A stretch of DNA of 64,000 bases from assembly GCF_001999945.1 (NCBI RefSeq), contig NZ_CP019650.1:1054001-1118000 (forward strand), read 5' to 3'. The DNA comes from Microbulbifer agarilyticus. GTDB lineage: Bacteria > Pseudomonadota > Gammaproteobacteria > Pseudomonadales > Cellvibrionaceae. The translations under genes and the position numbers were made by a program. The notes under the pieces are model-generated. The model was not told the origin of the DNA, did not search any database, and was given only the letters and a program-made list of their open reading frames with translations. Shown here in pieces: positions 8,735 through 17,234 of this stretch; position 1 is the first letter of the stretch, and every line of letters starts with the position of its first letter.

Positions 8735-10039
8735 TTAATAGCAATCCCGCGTCATATTTTCCACACGGTCTTTGTGCACGATCAGGTTGTCCTCGATACG
8801 TACACCACCGTAAGGCCGCAGTTTTTCCACCTTGTCCCAATTCACTTCATCCGCCAGCTGGGATTCTTTCAGGTCCGACAGCAGACTGTGGATAAAGTAC
8901 AGACCCGGTTCGATGGTGAAGACTTGGTTTTCTTCGATGGTACGGGTGGTACGCAGGAACGGGTACTCGGTCGGCGGTGGGGTGGTGCCACCTTCCGGTG
9001 CGGTCTGGTGGCCGCCTACATCGTGTACCTGCAGACCGAGGAAGTGGCCCAGGCCGTGTGGCATAAAGGTACCGGTGAGACCAGATTCCACCGCGCTTTC
9101 CGGCGATGTTTTGATCACACCAAATTGCTGTAGGAGTTGGCCGATTTTGTGGTGGCAGTCTTTGTGTAGTTCTACATAGGAGGCGCCGGGAACCAGGCCC
9201 GCAACCAGCTCCTGCTCTTTCTCGTGCATCGCCGTTACCAGGTCGGCGAATTCGCCATCGCGGTAGGCATAGGAGCGGGTGATGTCGGCACAGTAGCCGT
9301 TGCAGTCGGCACCGGCATCGATCAGGAAGCTGCGACGCTCGTTCTCCGACAGGCGCTGTGTAGATAAGTGGGTGTAGTGCAGGATGGCACCGTGCTCGTT
9401 CAGGCCCACAATATTGCCGTAGGGCATCTGGTTTTCACCCTGGCCGGCGGCATTCAGGTAAGCCAGGTTGATTTCGAACTCGCTCGCGCCACTGCGGAAG
9501 GCTTGTTCCGCGGCCTGATGGGCACGCACCGCAACGCGGTTGGCTTCGCGCAGGCAGGCAAACTCGTAAGGGGTTTTGTAGGCGCGTGCCCAGTGCAGCT
9601 GGTCGATCAGGTGCTGCGGGTTGCGCTGGCCGATCTCCCAGCCCTCAAGTTTTCCTGTCTCACCAATAAAGGCCGCGTTCTCGCCGCTGAGAAACGCTTT
9701 GGCTTCGTCCGGTTTCGACAGCAGTTCGATATCGTACTCGTCACTCCAGAAAGTCTGCGGAGCGGGCGGCACGTAGTGCCAGAAGTCTACCGGGCGGTAG
9801 AACAGCAACTTGGGCTTTTGGCCGCGACGATAGATGACCCAGCTGTGTGGGTTGTCGGTGACCGGCACCAGTGCTTTGAACTGGGGGTTAACCCGGAACG
9901 GGTAGTAGTTGTCATCCAGGAACTGTACGGACGGCGAACCGCTATACACGTTGAGGGTCTCGAACCCACATTGCTCGAGGATCTCATCGTAACGCTTGCA
10001 CAGGATGGCAAGGTGTTCACTGAAGAGTTGCTTGTCCAT
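8735..10039 (-). CDS. pepQ: Xaa-Pro dipeptidase
   Basis: A cytoplasmic metallopeptidase of 434 aa that splits dipeptides with C-terminal proline. E. coli PepQ has 443 aa. The C-terminal pita-bread domain carries the dinuclear metal ligands: LIDAGADCNGYCADITRSY (two Asp), HGLGHFLGLQVHD (His), TIEPGLY (Glu) and GGVRIEDN (Glu). The N-terminal part (YDEILEQCGFETLNVYSG, FRVNPQFKALVPV) is typical of PepQ rather than PepP. Some PepQ enzymes also hydrolyse organophosphate triesters; that activity cannot be read from the sequence. It is monocistronic and divergent from purU, with 177 bp between the two starts. Confidence 0.95.
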   Translation of the reverse strand: MDKQLFSEHLAILCKRYDEILEQCGFETLNVYSGSPSVQFLDDNYYPFRVNPQFKALVPVTDNPHSWVIYRRGQKPKLLFYRPVDFWHYVPPAPQTFWSDEYDIELLSKPDEAKAFLSGENAAFIGETGKLEGWEIGQRNPQHLIDQLHWARAYKTPYEFACLREANRVAVRAHQAAEQAFRSGASEFEINLAYLNAAGQGENQMPYGNIVGLNEHGAILHYTHLSTQRLSENERRSFLIDAGADCNGYCADITRSYAYRDGEFADLVTAMHEKEQELVAGLVPGASYVELHKDCHHKIGQLLQQFGVIKTSPESAVESGLTGTFMPHGLGHFLGLQVHDVGGHQTAPEGGTTPPPTEYPFLRTTRTIEENQVFTIEPGLYFIHSLLSDLKESQLADEVNWDKVEKLRPYGGVRIEDNLIVHKDRVENMTRDCY

Positions 10040-10216
10040 AACGCCCCTTAGTTAGGTAGATAGTTTCGGTCGAAAGTTCTGGTAGATAGGTCTGCTAAAT
10101 AAATGTCGGGTCAAAAGATAACTCGACGAATTGGTCGAAAACTAGTCATTGTCGCGGGTACACGAAAGCACATAGTGTATAGTCACTGTTCTGGATAAAT
10201 AGTCTGATTTTGGACC

Positions 10217-11053
10217 ATGGAAAAGAAGATACTGCTAACGGACTGCCCCGATGCCAAAGGGCTGATCGCGAAGATCACCAACATCTGCTACAAGCACCAA
10301 CTGAATATCACCAAGAACGACGAGTTCGTGGACCGCGCGCAGGGCCGCTTTTTTATGCGCACCGCGCTGGAAGGTATCTTTAATGATGATACCTTCCTCG
10401 AAGACTTGGACATGACACTGCCCCAAGGGGCAGAGCGCCGGCTGGTCGCCAGTGGGCGCAAGCGTGTGGTGCTGATGGTTACCAAGGAATCCCACTGCCT
10501 GGGTGATATCCTGATGAAGTGCTATTCCGGCGCCCTGGATGTTGAGATTGCCGCGGTAGTTGGCAACCACAAGGTGCTGCAGCCCCTTGTGGAAAAGTTC
10601 GATATCCCGTTCCACTGGGTACCTGCAGAAGACCTTGAACGTGCCCAGCACGAGGAGCAGGTCATTGAGATTGTGGATCGTTACGAGCCGGATTATTTGA
10701 TCCTCGCTAAATATATGCGGGTGCTCACCCCCGAATTTGTCGCCCACTTCAAAAACCGGATCATCAATATTCACCACTCTTTCCTGCCGGCATTTATCGG
10801 TGCCAAGCCTTACCTGCAGGCGTTTGAGCGCGGGGTGAAAATTATTGGTGCCACCGCGCATTTTGTCACCGATGATCTGGACGAGGGCCCGATCATTGAG
10901 CAGGATGTGATTCATGTGGATCACTTCTATTCCGCTGACGATATGGCGAGCGCCGGTCGCGATGTGGAAAAGCAGGTATTGAGCCGCGCGTTACAGCGGG
11001 TTTTGGAAGAGCGCGTGTTTATTCACGGTAACCGCACCGTGGTATTTAAGTAG
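10217..11053 (+). CDS. purU: Formyltetrahydrofolate deformylase
   Basis: PurU hydrolyses 10-formyl-THF to THF and formate, balancing one-carbon pools and supplying formate for purine synthesis. The protein has 278 aa, the family norm. An N-terminal ACT domain (residues 1-80, LTDCPDAKGLIAKITN) precedes a formyltransferase-fold domain with the catalytic Asn-His pair in NIHHSFLPAF and the Asp in DLDEGPIIEQD. In E. coli the ACT domain senses methionine and glycine. That would fit the nearby metE and gcvP genes, though they are not co-transcribed with it. The small lipoprotein gene starts 16 bp downstream, so the two probably share a transcript. Confidence 0.95.
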   Translation: MEKKILLTDCPDAKGLIAKITNICYKHQLNITKNDEFVDRAQGRFFMRTALEGIFNDDTFLEDLDMTLPQGAERRLVASGRKRVVLMVTKESHCLGDILMKCYSGALDVEIAAVVGNHKVLQPLVEKFDIPFHWVPAEDLERAQHEEQVIEIVDRYEPDYLILAKYMRVLTPEFVAHFKNRIINIHHSFLPAFIGAKPYLQAFERGVKIIGATAHFVTDDLDEGPIIEQDVIHVDHFYSADDMASAGRDVEKQVLSRALQRVLEERVFIHGNRTVVFK

Positions 11054-11069
11054 TTCTCTTGGGGGAAAG

Positions 11070-11462
11070 ATGAAACAAGCAATGGTTAAGGTCGCAGCTT
11101 TGTTGCTGATGATGCAATTACTTGGTGGTTGCGCCAGCGAACCGGCAGCCCCAAATCCTGGGATTAAAGAGTCTTTCCACACCGAGATTTCTGCTAACGG
11201 CTCCAAGCGATTTACCTACGTGCTGGAAATTGCTGCGCCCGCGTTGCGCGGACCATATACGCAGAGTGCGAGCGAGCGCGCGCGTATGGGCAAGCAGTAC
11301 GAGGGCTTCGGCCGACCGCGCCGGGTGAACTTCGACCACGCGTTACAGCTCAAACTCCAGGAAACGGGTTTCTGTCGCGACGGGTATTTTGTGATTGATC
11401 GGGCGGTTTCGCCGCAAGGTGGTGAACTGCGCGGTGAATGTCGGGAAGGTGCAGAGAGATAG
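11070..11462 (+). CDS. Small predicted lipoprotein of unknown function
   Basis: I do not recognise a family in this 130-aa protein. The N-terminus is a clear lipoprotein signal: a Lys-containing start, a hydrophobic stretch VAALLLMMQLL, and the lipobox LGGC with the acylated Cys at residue 21. The mature part is small, with a FTYVLEIAAPALRG strand and two more Cys (CRDGYFVID and GECREG near the end) that could pair in the periplasm. Residue 22 is Ala, so outer-membrane sorting is likely under the Lol rule. It follows purU by 16 bp, has a good GGGGGAAAG ribosome site and ends before a strong terminator. A functional link with purU is not suggested by its content. Confidence 0.8.
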   Translation: MKQAMVKVAALLLMMQLLGGCASEPAAPNPGIKESFHTEISANGSKRFTYVLEIAAPALRGPYTQSASERARMGKQYEGFGRPRRVNFDHALQLKLQETGFCRDGYFVIDRAVSPQGGELRGECREGAER

Positions 11463-11500
11463 TGGGCGAATGGCTTGGCGCCTTTTGCTGAGGCCCAATC

Positions 11501-11531
11501 AAAAATGCCGGAGCATTGCTCCGGCATTTTT
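11501..11531. terminator. Bidirectional terminator, purU-lipoprotein / gcvP
   Basis: The stem AATGCCGGAGC-ATT-GCTCCGGCATT has A and T tails on the two sides. It separates the convergent lipoprotein gene and gcvP. Confidence 0.92.
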
Positions 11532-11558
11532 GTTTCTGGGTTACTTATTCCTGGCTAT

Positions 11559-14450
11559 TTAGTCCATGTAGCTCTCAACCGGCGGACAGGAACAGATCAG
11601 GTTCCGGTCGCCGTAGACGTTGTCTATACGGTTGGACGCTGGCCACACCTTGTGGTGCTTCAACCAGGCTGCCGGGCGACCGGCAATTTCGCGGCTGTAC
11701 GGGTGGGTCCAATCGTCGGTCATCACGTCGTCTTGAGTGTGCGGCGCATTGTGCAGTGGGTTGTCGTCTGCACTGTATTTGCCGCTGGCCACATCATCGG
11801 CCTCCTGGCGAATGGTCGCCATGGCTTGTACAAAGCGATCGAGTTCTTCCTGCGCTTCCGATTCGGTCGGCTCGATCATCAGGGTACCGGCTACTGGGAA
11901 TGACATGGTCGGCGCGTGGAAGCCGAAATCCATCAGGCGCTTGGCGATGTCTTCTTCGGTAATACCGCTCACTTCTTTCAGCGGGCGCAGATCGATCAGA
12001 CACTCGTGGGCGATAAAACCGTTACTGCCTTTGTACAGCAGCGGGTAGTGTTCGCTCAGTTTCTTGGCCACGTAGTTGGCATTCAGGATCGCGGTTTCGG
12101 TGGCGAGCTTCATGCCTTTTTTGCCCATCATACGAATGTACATCCAGCTGATTGGCAGAATGCTGGCGGAACCCCAGGGCGCAGCAGAAATGGTGCCGTT
12201 GACCGGATCGTTGCCCGGTACCTCGGTTACCGGGTGGCCTGCCAGGTAAGGCTTCAGGTGTTCGCCGACCGCAATCGGACCCATGCCCGGGCCGCCACCA
12301 CCGTGGGGAATACAGAAGGTCTTATGCAGGTTCAGGTGGGATACGTCACCACCGAATTTACCCGGTGCGGCTACGCCAATCAGCGCATTCATGTTGGCGC
12401 CGTCGATGTACACCTGGCCGCCGGCGTTGTGGATAAGCTCGCAGATCTCGCGGATGCCTTCCTCAAATACACCGTGGGTGGAGGGGTAGGTCACCATCAG
12501 CGCCGCGACGCGGTCGCCATGCTCTTCCACTTTTGCTTTCAGGTCGGCGATGTCCACGTTGCCGTTGTTGTCACAGGCAACCACCACAACCTTCATGCTC
12601 ACCATCATCGCCGAGGCGGGGTTGGTGCCGTGGGCGGAGGCCGGGATCAGGCAGATATCGCGCTGGCCTTCACCTTTCGCTTCCAGGTATTTCTTGATTG
12701 CTACCAAGCCCGCGTACTCACCCTGGGAGCCGGCATTAGGCTGCAGGCTCACGGCGTCGTAACCGGTACATTCCGCCAGCATGGTCTCCAGCTGGGTGAA
12801 CATCTCGCGGTAGCCCTGCGCCTGGTCGGCTGGGGCAAACGGGTGCAGCTTACCGAACTCCGGCCAGGTCACCGGGATCATTTCGGCAGTTGCGTTCAGC
12901 TTCATGGTGCAGGAACCCAGCGGAATCATGCTGTGGTTCAGGGCGATATCTTTGGACTCAAGGGTCTTCAGGTAACGCAGCATTTCGGTTTCGGAATGAT
13001 GCGTATTGAACACCGGGTGGGTCATGAATTCACTGGTGCGCTGCAGGCTTGCGGGTACGCCGGCGGGGCCTTTCGCGGCCAGCTCCGCATCTACCGCATT
13101 CAGGTCGAGACCGTGCTCTGCACCGATGAAAATGTTCAGCAGTTCGGAAACATCTTCCAGCTTGGTGGTTTCGTTCAGGCTCACACCCAGCGCGTCTGCA
13201 CCCACTTTGCGCAGGTTGATCTCGGCGGCAATGGCGCGCTCGAAGATTTCAGATTGCTTGTCACCTACGGAGACGGTGAGGGTATCGAACCAGCTGTCGT
13301 GGGTGAGGCTCAGGCCTTTTTCTTTCAGGCCGGAAGCGAGGATGTCGGCGAGGCGCTGGATACGCGCGGCGATGGTCTTCAGACCTTCCGGGCCGTGGTA
13401 AATGGCGTAGAAGGCGCTCATCACTGCCAGCAGTACCTGGGAAGTACAGATGTTGGAGTTGGCCTTTTCACGGCGGATATGCTGCTCGCGCGTCTGCATG
13501 GCCATACGCAGTGCACGCTTGCCCTTGCTGTCCACGGAAACACCGATGATGCGGCCGGGCGCGGAGCGCTTGTAGGCTTCGCGGAAGGCGAAGAAGCCGG
13601 CGTGCGGGCCACCGTAACCCATGGGGATGCCGAAACGCTGGTTACAGCCAACCACCACGTCCGCTCCCATTTCACCCGGCGCTTTCAGAGCCACCAGGCT
13701 CATCAGGTCTGCGGCCACAGTTACCAGCGCATTGGCTTCGTGCACCTTGGCAATCAGGTCGGTGAGGTCGCGTACCACACCGGTAGAGCCCGGGTACTGG
13801 AACAGGGCGCCGAACAGTTCTTCCGGCAGGTCGGTTTCCGGGTTGCCCACAACCACTTCAAAGCCGAAGTGCTCCGCGCGGGTCTGTACCACCGCGATGG
13901 TTTGCGGGTGGCAGTCTGCGTCCACAAAGAAGACGTTGGATTTATTCCGCTTTACCTGGCGCTTACACATGGCCATGGCTTCCGCCGCAGCGGTGCCTTC
14001 GTCCAGCATGGAGGCGTTGGCCAGGTCCATACCGGTCAGGTCCATGATCATCTGCTGGAAGTTCAGCAGGCCTTCCAGGCGACCCTGGGCAATTTCCGGC
14101 TGGTACGGGGTGTAGGCGGTGTACCAGCCCGGGTTTTCCAGCACGTTGCGCAGGATTACGTTGGGGGTGATGGTGTCGTGGTAACCCATACCGATAAAGG
14201 TACGGAAAATCTTGTTGCGGCTTGCCAGCGCTTTCAGCTCCGCCAGCGCCTCCTGTTCGTCCACCGCATCTGCCAGGTTCAGGTCATCGGATTTGCGGAT
14301 GGCGGCAGGCACGGTCTTTTCAATCAGTTCGTCCAGGGTGGCGACACCGAGGGTGTCGAGCATGGCCTGGGTCTGCGCGGCGTCCGGGCCTATATGGCGG
14401 CGGATAAAGGCGTCGTGCTGTTCCAACTGCTTGAGGGAAGGCTGGGTCAT
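11559..14450 (-). CDS. gcvP: Glycine dehydrogenase (decarboxylating), P protein
   Basis: The P protein of the glycine cleavage system decarboxylates glycine with pyridoxal phosphate and passes the aminomethyl group to lipoyl-GcvH. The single 963-aa chain is the fused form found in enteric and marine gammaproteobacteria (E. coli 957 aa). The PLP lysine lies in [19 protein letters not shown] in the C-terminal half, at about residue 705. The N-terminal catalytic-like half is also complete ([45 protein letters not shown], shown in parts). gcvT and gcvH are not in the window, so P is encoded apart here. I looked for a glycine riboswitch in the leader and did not find one. Confidence 0.97.
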   Translation of the reverse strand: MTQPSLKQLEQHDAFIRRHIGPDAAQTQAMLDTLGVATLDELIEKTVPAAIRKSDDLNLADAVDEQEALAELKALASRNKIFRTFIGMGYHDTITPNVILRNVLENPGWYTAYTPYQPEIAQGRLEGLLNFQQMIMDLTGMDLANASMLDEGTAAAEAMAMCKRQVKRNKSNVFFVDADCHPQTIAVVQTRAEHFGFEVVVGNPETDLPEELFGALFQYPGSTGVVRDLTDLIAKVHEANALVTVAADLMSLVALKAPGEMGADVVVGCNQRFGIPMGYGGPHAGFFAFREAYKRSAPGRIIGVSVDSKGKRALRMAMQTREQHIRREKANSNICTSQVLLAVMSAFYAIYHGPEGLKTIAARIQRLADILASGLKEKGLSLTHDSWFDTLTVSVGDKQSEIFERAIAAEINLRKVGADALGVSLNETTKLEDVSELLNIFIGAEHGLDLNAVDAELAAKGPAGVPASLQRTSEFMTHPVFNTHHSETEMLRYLKTLESKDIALNHSMIPLGSCTMKLNATAEMIPVTWPEFGKLHPFAPADQAQGYREMFTQLETMLAECTGYDAVSLQPNAGSQGEYAGLVAIKKYLEAKGEGQRDICLIPASAHGTNPASAMMVSMKVVVVACDNNGNVDIADLKAKVEEHGDRVAALMVTYPSTHGVFEEGIREICELIHNAGGQVYIDGANMNALIGVAAPGKFGGDVSHLNLHKTFCIPHGGGGPGMGPIAVGEHLKPYLAGHPVTEVPGNDPVNGTISAAPWGSASILPISWMYIRMMGKKGMKLATETAILNANYVAKKLSEHYPLLYKGSNGFIAHECLIDLRPLKEVSGITEEDIAKRLMDFGFHAPTMSFPVAGTLMIEPTESEAQEELDRFVQAMATIRQEADDVASGKYSADDNPLHNAPHTQDDVMTDDWTHPYSREIAGRPAAWLKHHKVWPASNRIDNVYGDRNLICSCPPVESYMD

Positions 14451-14952
14451 GGTGGTCGGATTCCTGTAAACGCTGAGGGCACTCGGGGACAGATTCCCGG
14501 AATGCGTTAACGCTCAAAAATAGCAAAGTGGATCGGACGAACGGATCCGTATTCATTCTGGGGCGGCGTGGCGGATGACCAGCCGTTCCCGCATTCGACG
14601 TTCAGTAATAATGGTGTGGCAAAGTGAACTTGCCCAATTGCCGGCGCGACACCGTCGTTGTGACCCCACCGACAGTTCGAGTCTGTGGGGGCGCCAGTCG
14701 GCGCGCATCTTAGCAACAGCAGTGTTTACGGGCAATTCACGGGTTTGGGGGGCGAAATGTACTGGAGTGATCGTATTTTTGTGAGATATATCCTGTTTCA
14801 GCCAGCTTGGCGCTATTTTTTCCTGTGAGTTGGGACGTCGGGCGGGCCAGATTGGGGATTTGCGCCATACTCCTTGAATAGTCAAATAATGCGACAGGGC
14901 CCGAAGGACCGCGGCCGTGTGTATCTGCTCCCAGGGAATAGGGGATTTCACC
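14451..14952. other. Divergent intergenic region, gcvP / diguanylate cyclase
   Basis: About 500 bp between divergent starts. It holds a hairpin-forming stretch CCCCACC...GTGGGG at 14664-14690 and a short GGATC...GATCC repeat near 14531-14547. I found no glycine riboswitch core, no tRNA and no credible gene. A 183-codon reverse-strand frame covers part of it but has neither family resemblance nor a ribosome site. Confidence 0.5.
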
Positions 14953-16692
14953 GTGTTGCCACAGGCAAATTTCAACTCGCTGCGCGTTAAGGCCTGCCTC
15001 TCTTCGGCAATGCTGGTCGTAGCGGTTTGCCTGTTCTTTATCCTACTGGGCAATGGCAGCCTGCAGTCCCTGATGTCCAAAAACCGCGAACAGCGGCACC
15101 TCAATTTTCAGTTTCAGGTTTCCGGCCTGCTGCAGCAATCTCGCGAGGAGCTGGTGCGCCTTGCCGAGTTGATCGCGCTCAGCCCCCGTGGGCGAATTTC
15201 ATCTCAGGAAGAATTGGGTAAGGCGCTGGACCGGCAGTGGGAGCTGTTGCAGCAAAGCTGGGTACTGCACTCGCTCAAGGTCTACGACGCCGACAGCCAG
15301 CTGGTAGACAGCTGGGGTGCGCCGCAGCGTAAGTTGCGGCCGGGGCAGGTGGCACAGGTGCTACTGGGCGGGCAGCCGTTGGAGCTGGTGCACTGTGAAC
15401 CGGTATGTGTGCAAAGTCTCGCGCTGCCCATGCGCGCGCGCGGCGGCGACTACGTGTTGCAGTTGGAACGACCACTGGGCAAAGCCTTGCAGCGATTTCG
15501 CGAAATGACGGGTACCGATATCGGTATTCTTTCCGCGGTGCGGGAGCAGACGCCTGCGAATAGCGGCGTTTTTTACCTCGCGAATTGGCAACGTGAAATT
15601 CTGTCCCTGACTTCCCGCGAGCGAGTACTACCTCTGCTTGAACGCGTTGCTTCGGATGTGCCGCACCTGTCGGGACTGAAGCGGAAGAGGGTGTATGAAC
15701 TGGACGAGCGTCAATTTGATATTCGCACCATGCGTATGGATGCGCACGATGAAGGCCCACAGTTTGTCTTTATTGAAGATGTGTCGACGCAAGTGGAGCA
15801 CATCAGTGAGTCGATAAAGGTCCTATTTCTGTTCGCAGTGCTGGGAGCACTGATTTTCAGCGCGGCGGTGGCGGGGACTTTGTGGGGGCCAATTGTCCGT
15901 TTACGCCGCCTGGCGCAGGCGCTGCCGCTGCTGACCAATGGGCGCTTCAGCGACGCCCGCCAGTTAATTCGGCCAGTGCAAAAAAATCTGGAAAAATTCG
16001 ACGAGTTGGATGTTCTGGATACAACCGGCCACGCGGTGTGTGACCAGTTGGAAGACATGAACGACATGGTCACCCGTAAAACCGCTCAGCTCGAGCAAAT
16101 CGCCATGCACGATAGCCTTACCGGCCTGGATAACCGGTACAGTTTGATCGAACAACTGGAATTTCATCTGGAGCTCGCGCGGCATCAACCGGATACTTTG
16201 CAGCAGTTAGGACATTTATTTTTTATTGACCTGGATGACTTCAAGCAGGTGAATGACACTCTGGGGCATCAGGGCGGTGACGAGCTGTTGTGTGTGATTG
16301 CCCGCCGCTTGCTCAGTGTGATGCGCTCCAGCGATATCGTAGCGCGCCTCAGTGGCGATGAATTCTGTGTATTTGTGCGCGATGCAGAGGGCGATAGTTG
16401 CCGTGTTCTCGCAGAAAAACTGCTGAATACGGTGGCCCAGCCAGTGAAGATTTGCGACAACTTGGTGACAGTTACCATGAGTATTGGTGTTGTTGCGGTC
16501 GACGGTAAGGCTGAGACGCTCGAGGCAATTTTACAAAAAGCTGACATGGCGATGTACCACGCCAAGCGCCACGGGAAAAACAAATTCCAAATCTACGATG
16601 CATCACTGCCAACACTGGCCGCTGATGTGCAAGGTGGTACCAAAGGTGATGTGGTGCGTCCGCTGGAGCTGGTGAATTCCACTAAAAATTAA
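14953..16692 (+). CDS. Membrane-bound diguanylate cyclase (GGDEF) with periplasmic sensor region
   Basis: A predicted inner-membrane enzyme that makes cyclic di-GMP from two GTP. With the GTG at 14953, which has AGGGGA about 8 nt upstream, the protein has 579 aa; an in-frame ATG at 14917 would add twelve residues. A first membrane segment lies at about residues 17-37 (AMLVVAVCLFFILLG). A periplasmic sensor domain of about 240 residues follows, then a second segment (LFLFAVLGALIFSAAVAG), a HAMP-like linker and a GGDEF domain. The signature is SGDEF at 467-471 rather than GGDEF, and an inhibitory-site motif RSSD stands at 458-461. The FFIDLDDFKQVNDTLGH and GLDNRYSL motifs are intact, so activity is plausible. 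The sensed signal is unknown; two cysteines in the sensor part (VHCEPVCVQ) are notable. Confidence 0.88.
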   Translation: MLPQANFNSLRVKACLSSAMLVVAVCLFFILLGNGSLQSLMSKNREQRHLNFQFQVSGLLQQSREELVRLAELIALSPRGRISSQEELGKALDRQWELLQQSWVLHSLKVYDADSQLVDSWGAPQRKLRPGQVAQVLLGGQPLELVHCEPVCVQSLALPMRARGGDYVLQLERPLGKALQRFREMTGTDIGILSAVREQTPANSGVFYLANWQREILSLTSRERVLPLLERVASDVPHLSGLKRKRVYELDERQFDIRTMRMDAHDEGPQFVFIEDVSTQVEHISESIKVLFLFAVLGALIFSAAVAGTLWGPIVRLRRLAQALPLLTNGRFSDARQLIRPVQKNLEKFDELDVLDTTGHAVCDQLEDMNDMVTRKTAQLEQIAMHDSLTGLDNRYSLIEQLEFHLELARHQPDTLQQLGHLFFIDLDDFKQVNDTLGHQGGDELLCVIARRLLSVMRSSDIVARLSGDEFCVFVRDAEGDSCRVLAEKLLNTVAQPVKICDNLVTVTMSIGVVAVDGKAETLEAILQKADMAMYHAKRHGKNKFQIYDASLPTLAADVQGGTKGDVVRPLELVNSTKN

Positions 16693-16882
16693 ACGCAAAC
16701 AAATCAGCGCCATTGAGTGATTAGTGCCGCGTATTTCACCCTCATCACGCGGCGCCTCCTGCCCCTCTAGTCTATCTTTTTATTATGCCATTCCGATTTG
16801 CACGCCGGTGCCAGAAAGGGACACTGGGCCCCTGGCGGGGAATGGTAAATTCCACGAAATATCATTTCAGAATTTGGGTAAG

Positions 16883-16912
16883 ACTCGAAGTCGGACCAAA
16901 AGTCCGCCGAGT
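16883..16912 (+). other. Two-tier hairpin upstream of the DUF2007 gene
   Basis: The outer arms ACTCG/CGAGT enclose the inner stem CGGAC-CAAAA-GTCCG with a small asymmetric internal loop. It ends 28 nt before the chosen start codon. The stretch could also be read as coding if translation began at 16785, which weakens the RNA interpretation. Confidence 0.35.
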
Positions 16913-16940
16913 AGGGATTGCAAGGTTACTCACTCGCATC

Positions 16941-17180
16941 ATGGCGCGAAAAATATACACCACGGATGATCAATTACTGGGCAGCTATCTGCAGAACCTT
17001 TTGCAGTCCGCGGGCTATTCGGTCTTGACGCAGAAAACACGGGTAGAGTCTGCACAGGGTGGGCACGGCTTTGGGGCGGGGAACCTGAATTGGAATTCCG
17101 AGCTCTGGCTGATCCGCGACGCAGATCTCGCCAGTGCCCAGCAGGTGTTGCAGCAGGCACTTTCCAGAGAAAGCGCCTGA
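16941..17180 (+). CDS. DUF2007-type small protein (putative signal-transducing protein)
   Basis: A 79-aa soluble protein beginning MARKIYTTDDQLLGSYLQNLLQSAG. DUF2007 proteins start in this way, with a short alpha/beta fold related to the PII/ACT type; their role is not established. The C-terminal part LWLIRDADLASAQQVLQQAL matches the second half of the fold. The frame is open from 16785, but the ATG at 16941 gives the family N-terminus. No good ribosome site precedes it, and a hairpin lies just upstream. It converges on argS with about 40 bp between the genes. In other gammaproteobacteria such genes are often single, so no partner can be inferred. Confidence 0.75.
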   Translation: MARKIYTTDDQLLGSYLQNLLQSAGYSVLTQKTRVESAQGGHGFGAGNLNWNSELWLIRDADLASAQQVLQQALSRESA

Positions 17181-17206
17181 CGCCGTTCTTCTTTTTCTTT
17201 TTACGA

Positions 17207-17234
17207 GTTACATCTTCTCGCGTTACATCTTCTC
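17207..17234. repeat. Tandem 13-bp repeat across the argS stop codon
   Basis: GTTACATCTTCTC occurs twice with a 15-bp period (17207-17219 and 17222-17234). On the argS strand it encodes the final Glu-Lys-Met-stop and then repeats Glu-Lys-Met-stop in frame. Confidence 0.8.

Noticed and set aside
11916..14510. Long open frame (864 codons) on the plus strand opposite gcvP
   Set aside because: It is a mirror of the high-GC codon pattern of gcvP; no ribosome site and His/Gly/Val-rich composition without family resemblance.
14671..14696. tRNA-like T-arm (GACAG-TTCGAGT-CTGTG) followed by GGGGCGCCA upstream of the diguanylate cyclase gene
   Set aside because: The distance from the T-arm to CCA is two bases short, the last stem pair is mismatched, and no anticodon or D-arm lies upstream. 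It is more likely chance.
14451..14760. Glycine riboswitch in the gcvP leader
   Set aside because: Read on the minus strand, the leader lacks the CCGAAG core and the paired aptamer elements.
14553..15104. 183-codon minus-strand frame between gcvP and the diguanylate cyclase
   Set aside because: No ribosome site, Arg/Pro-rich composition, no recognisable motif, and it overlaps the start of a real gene.
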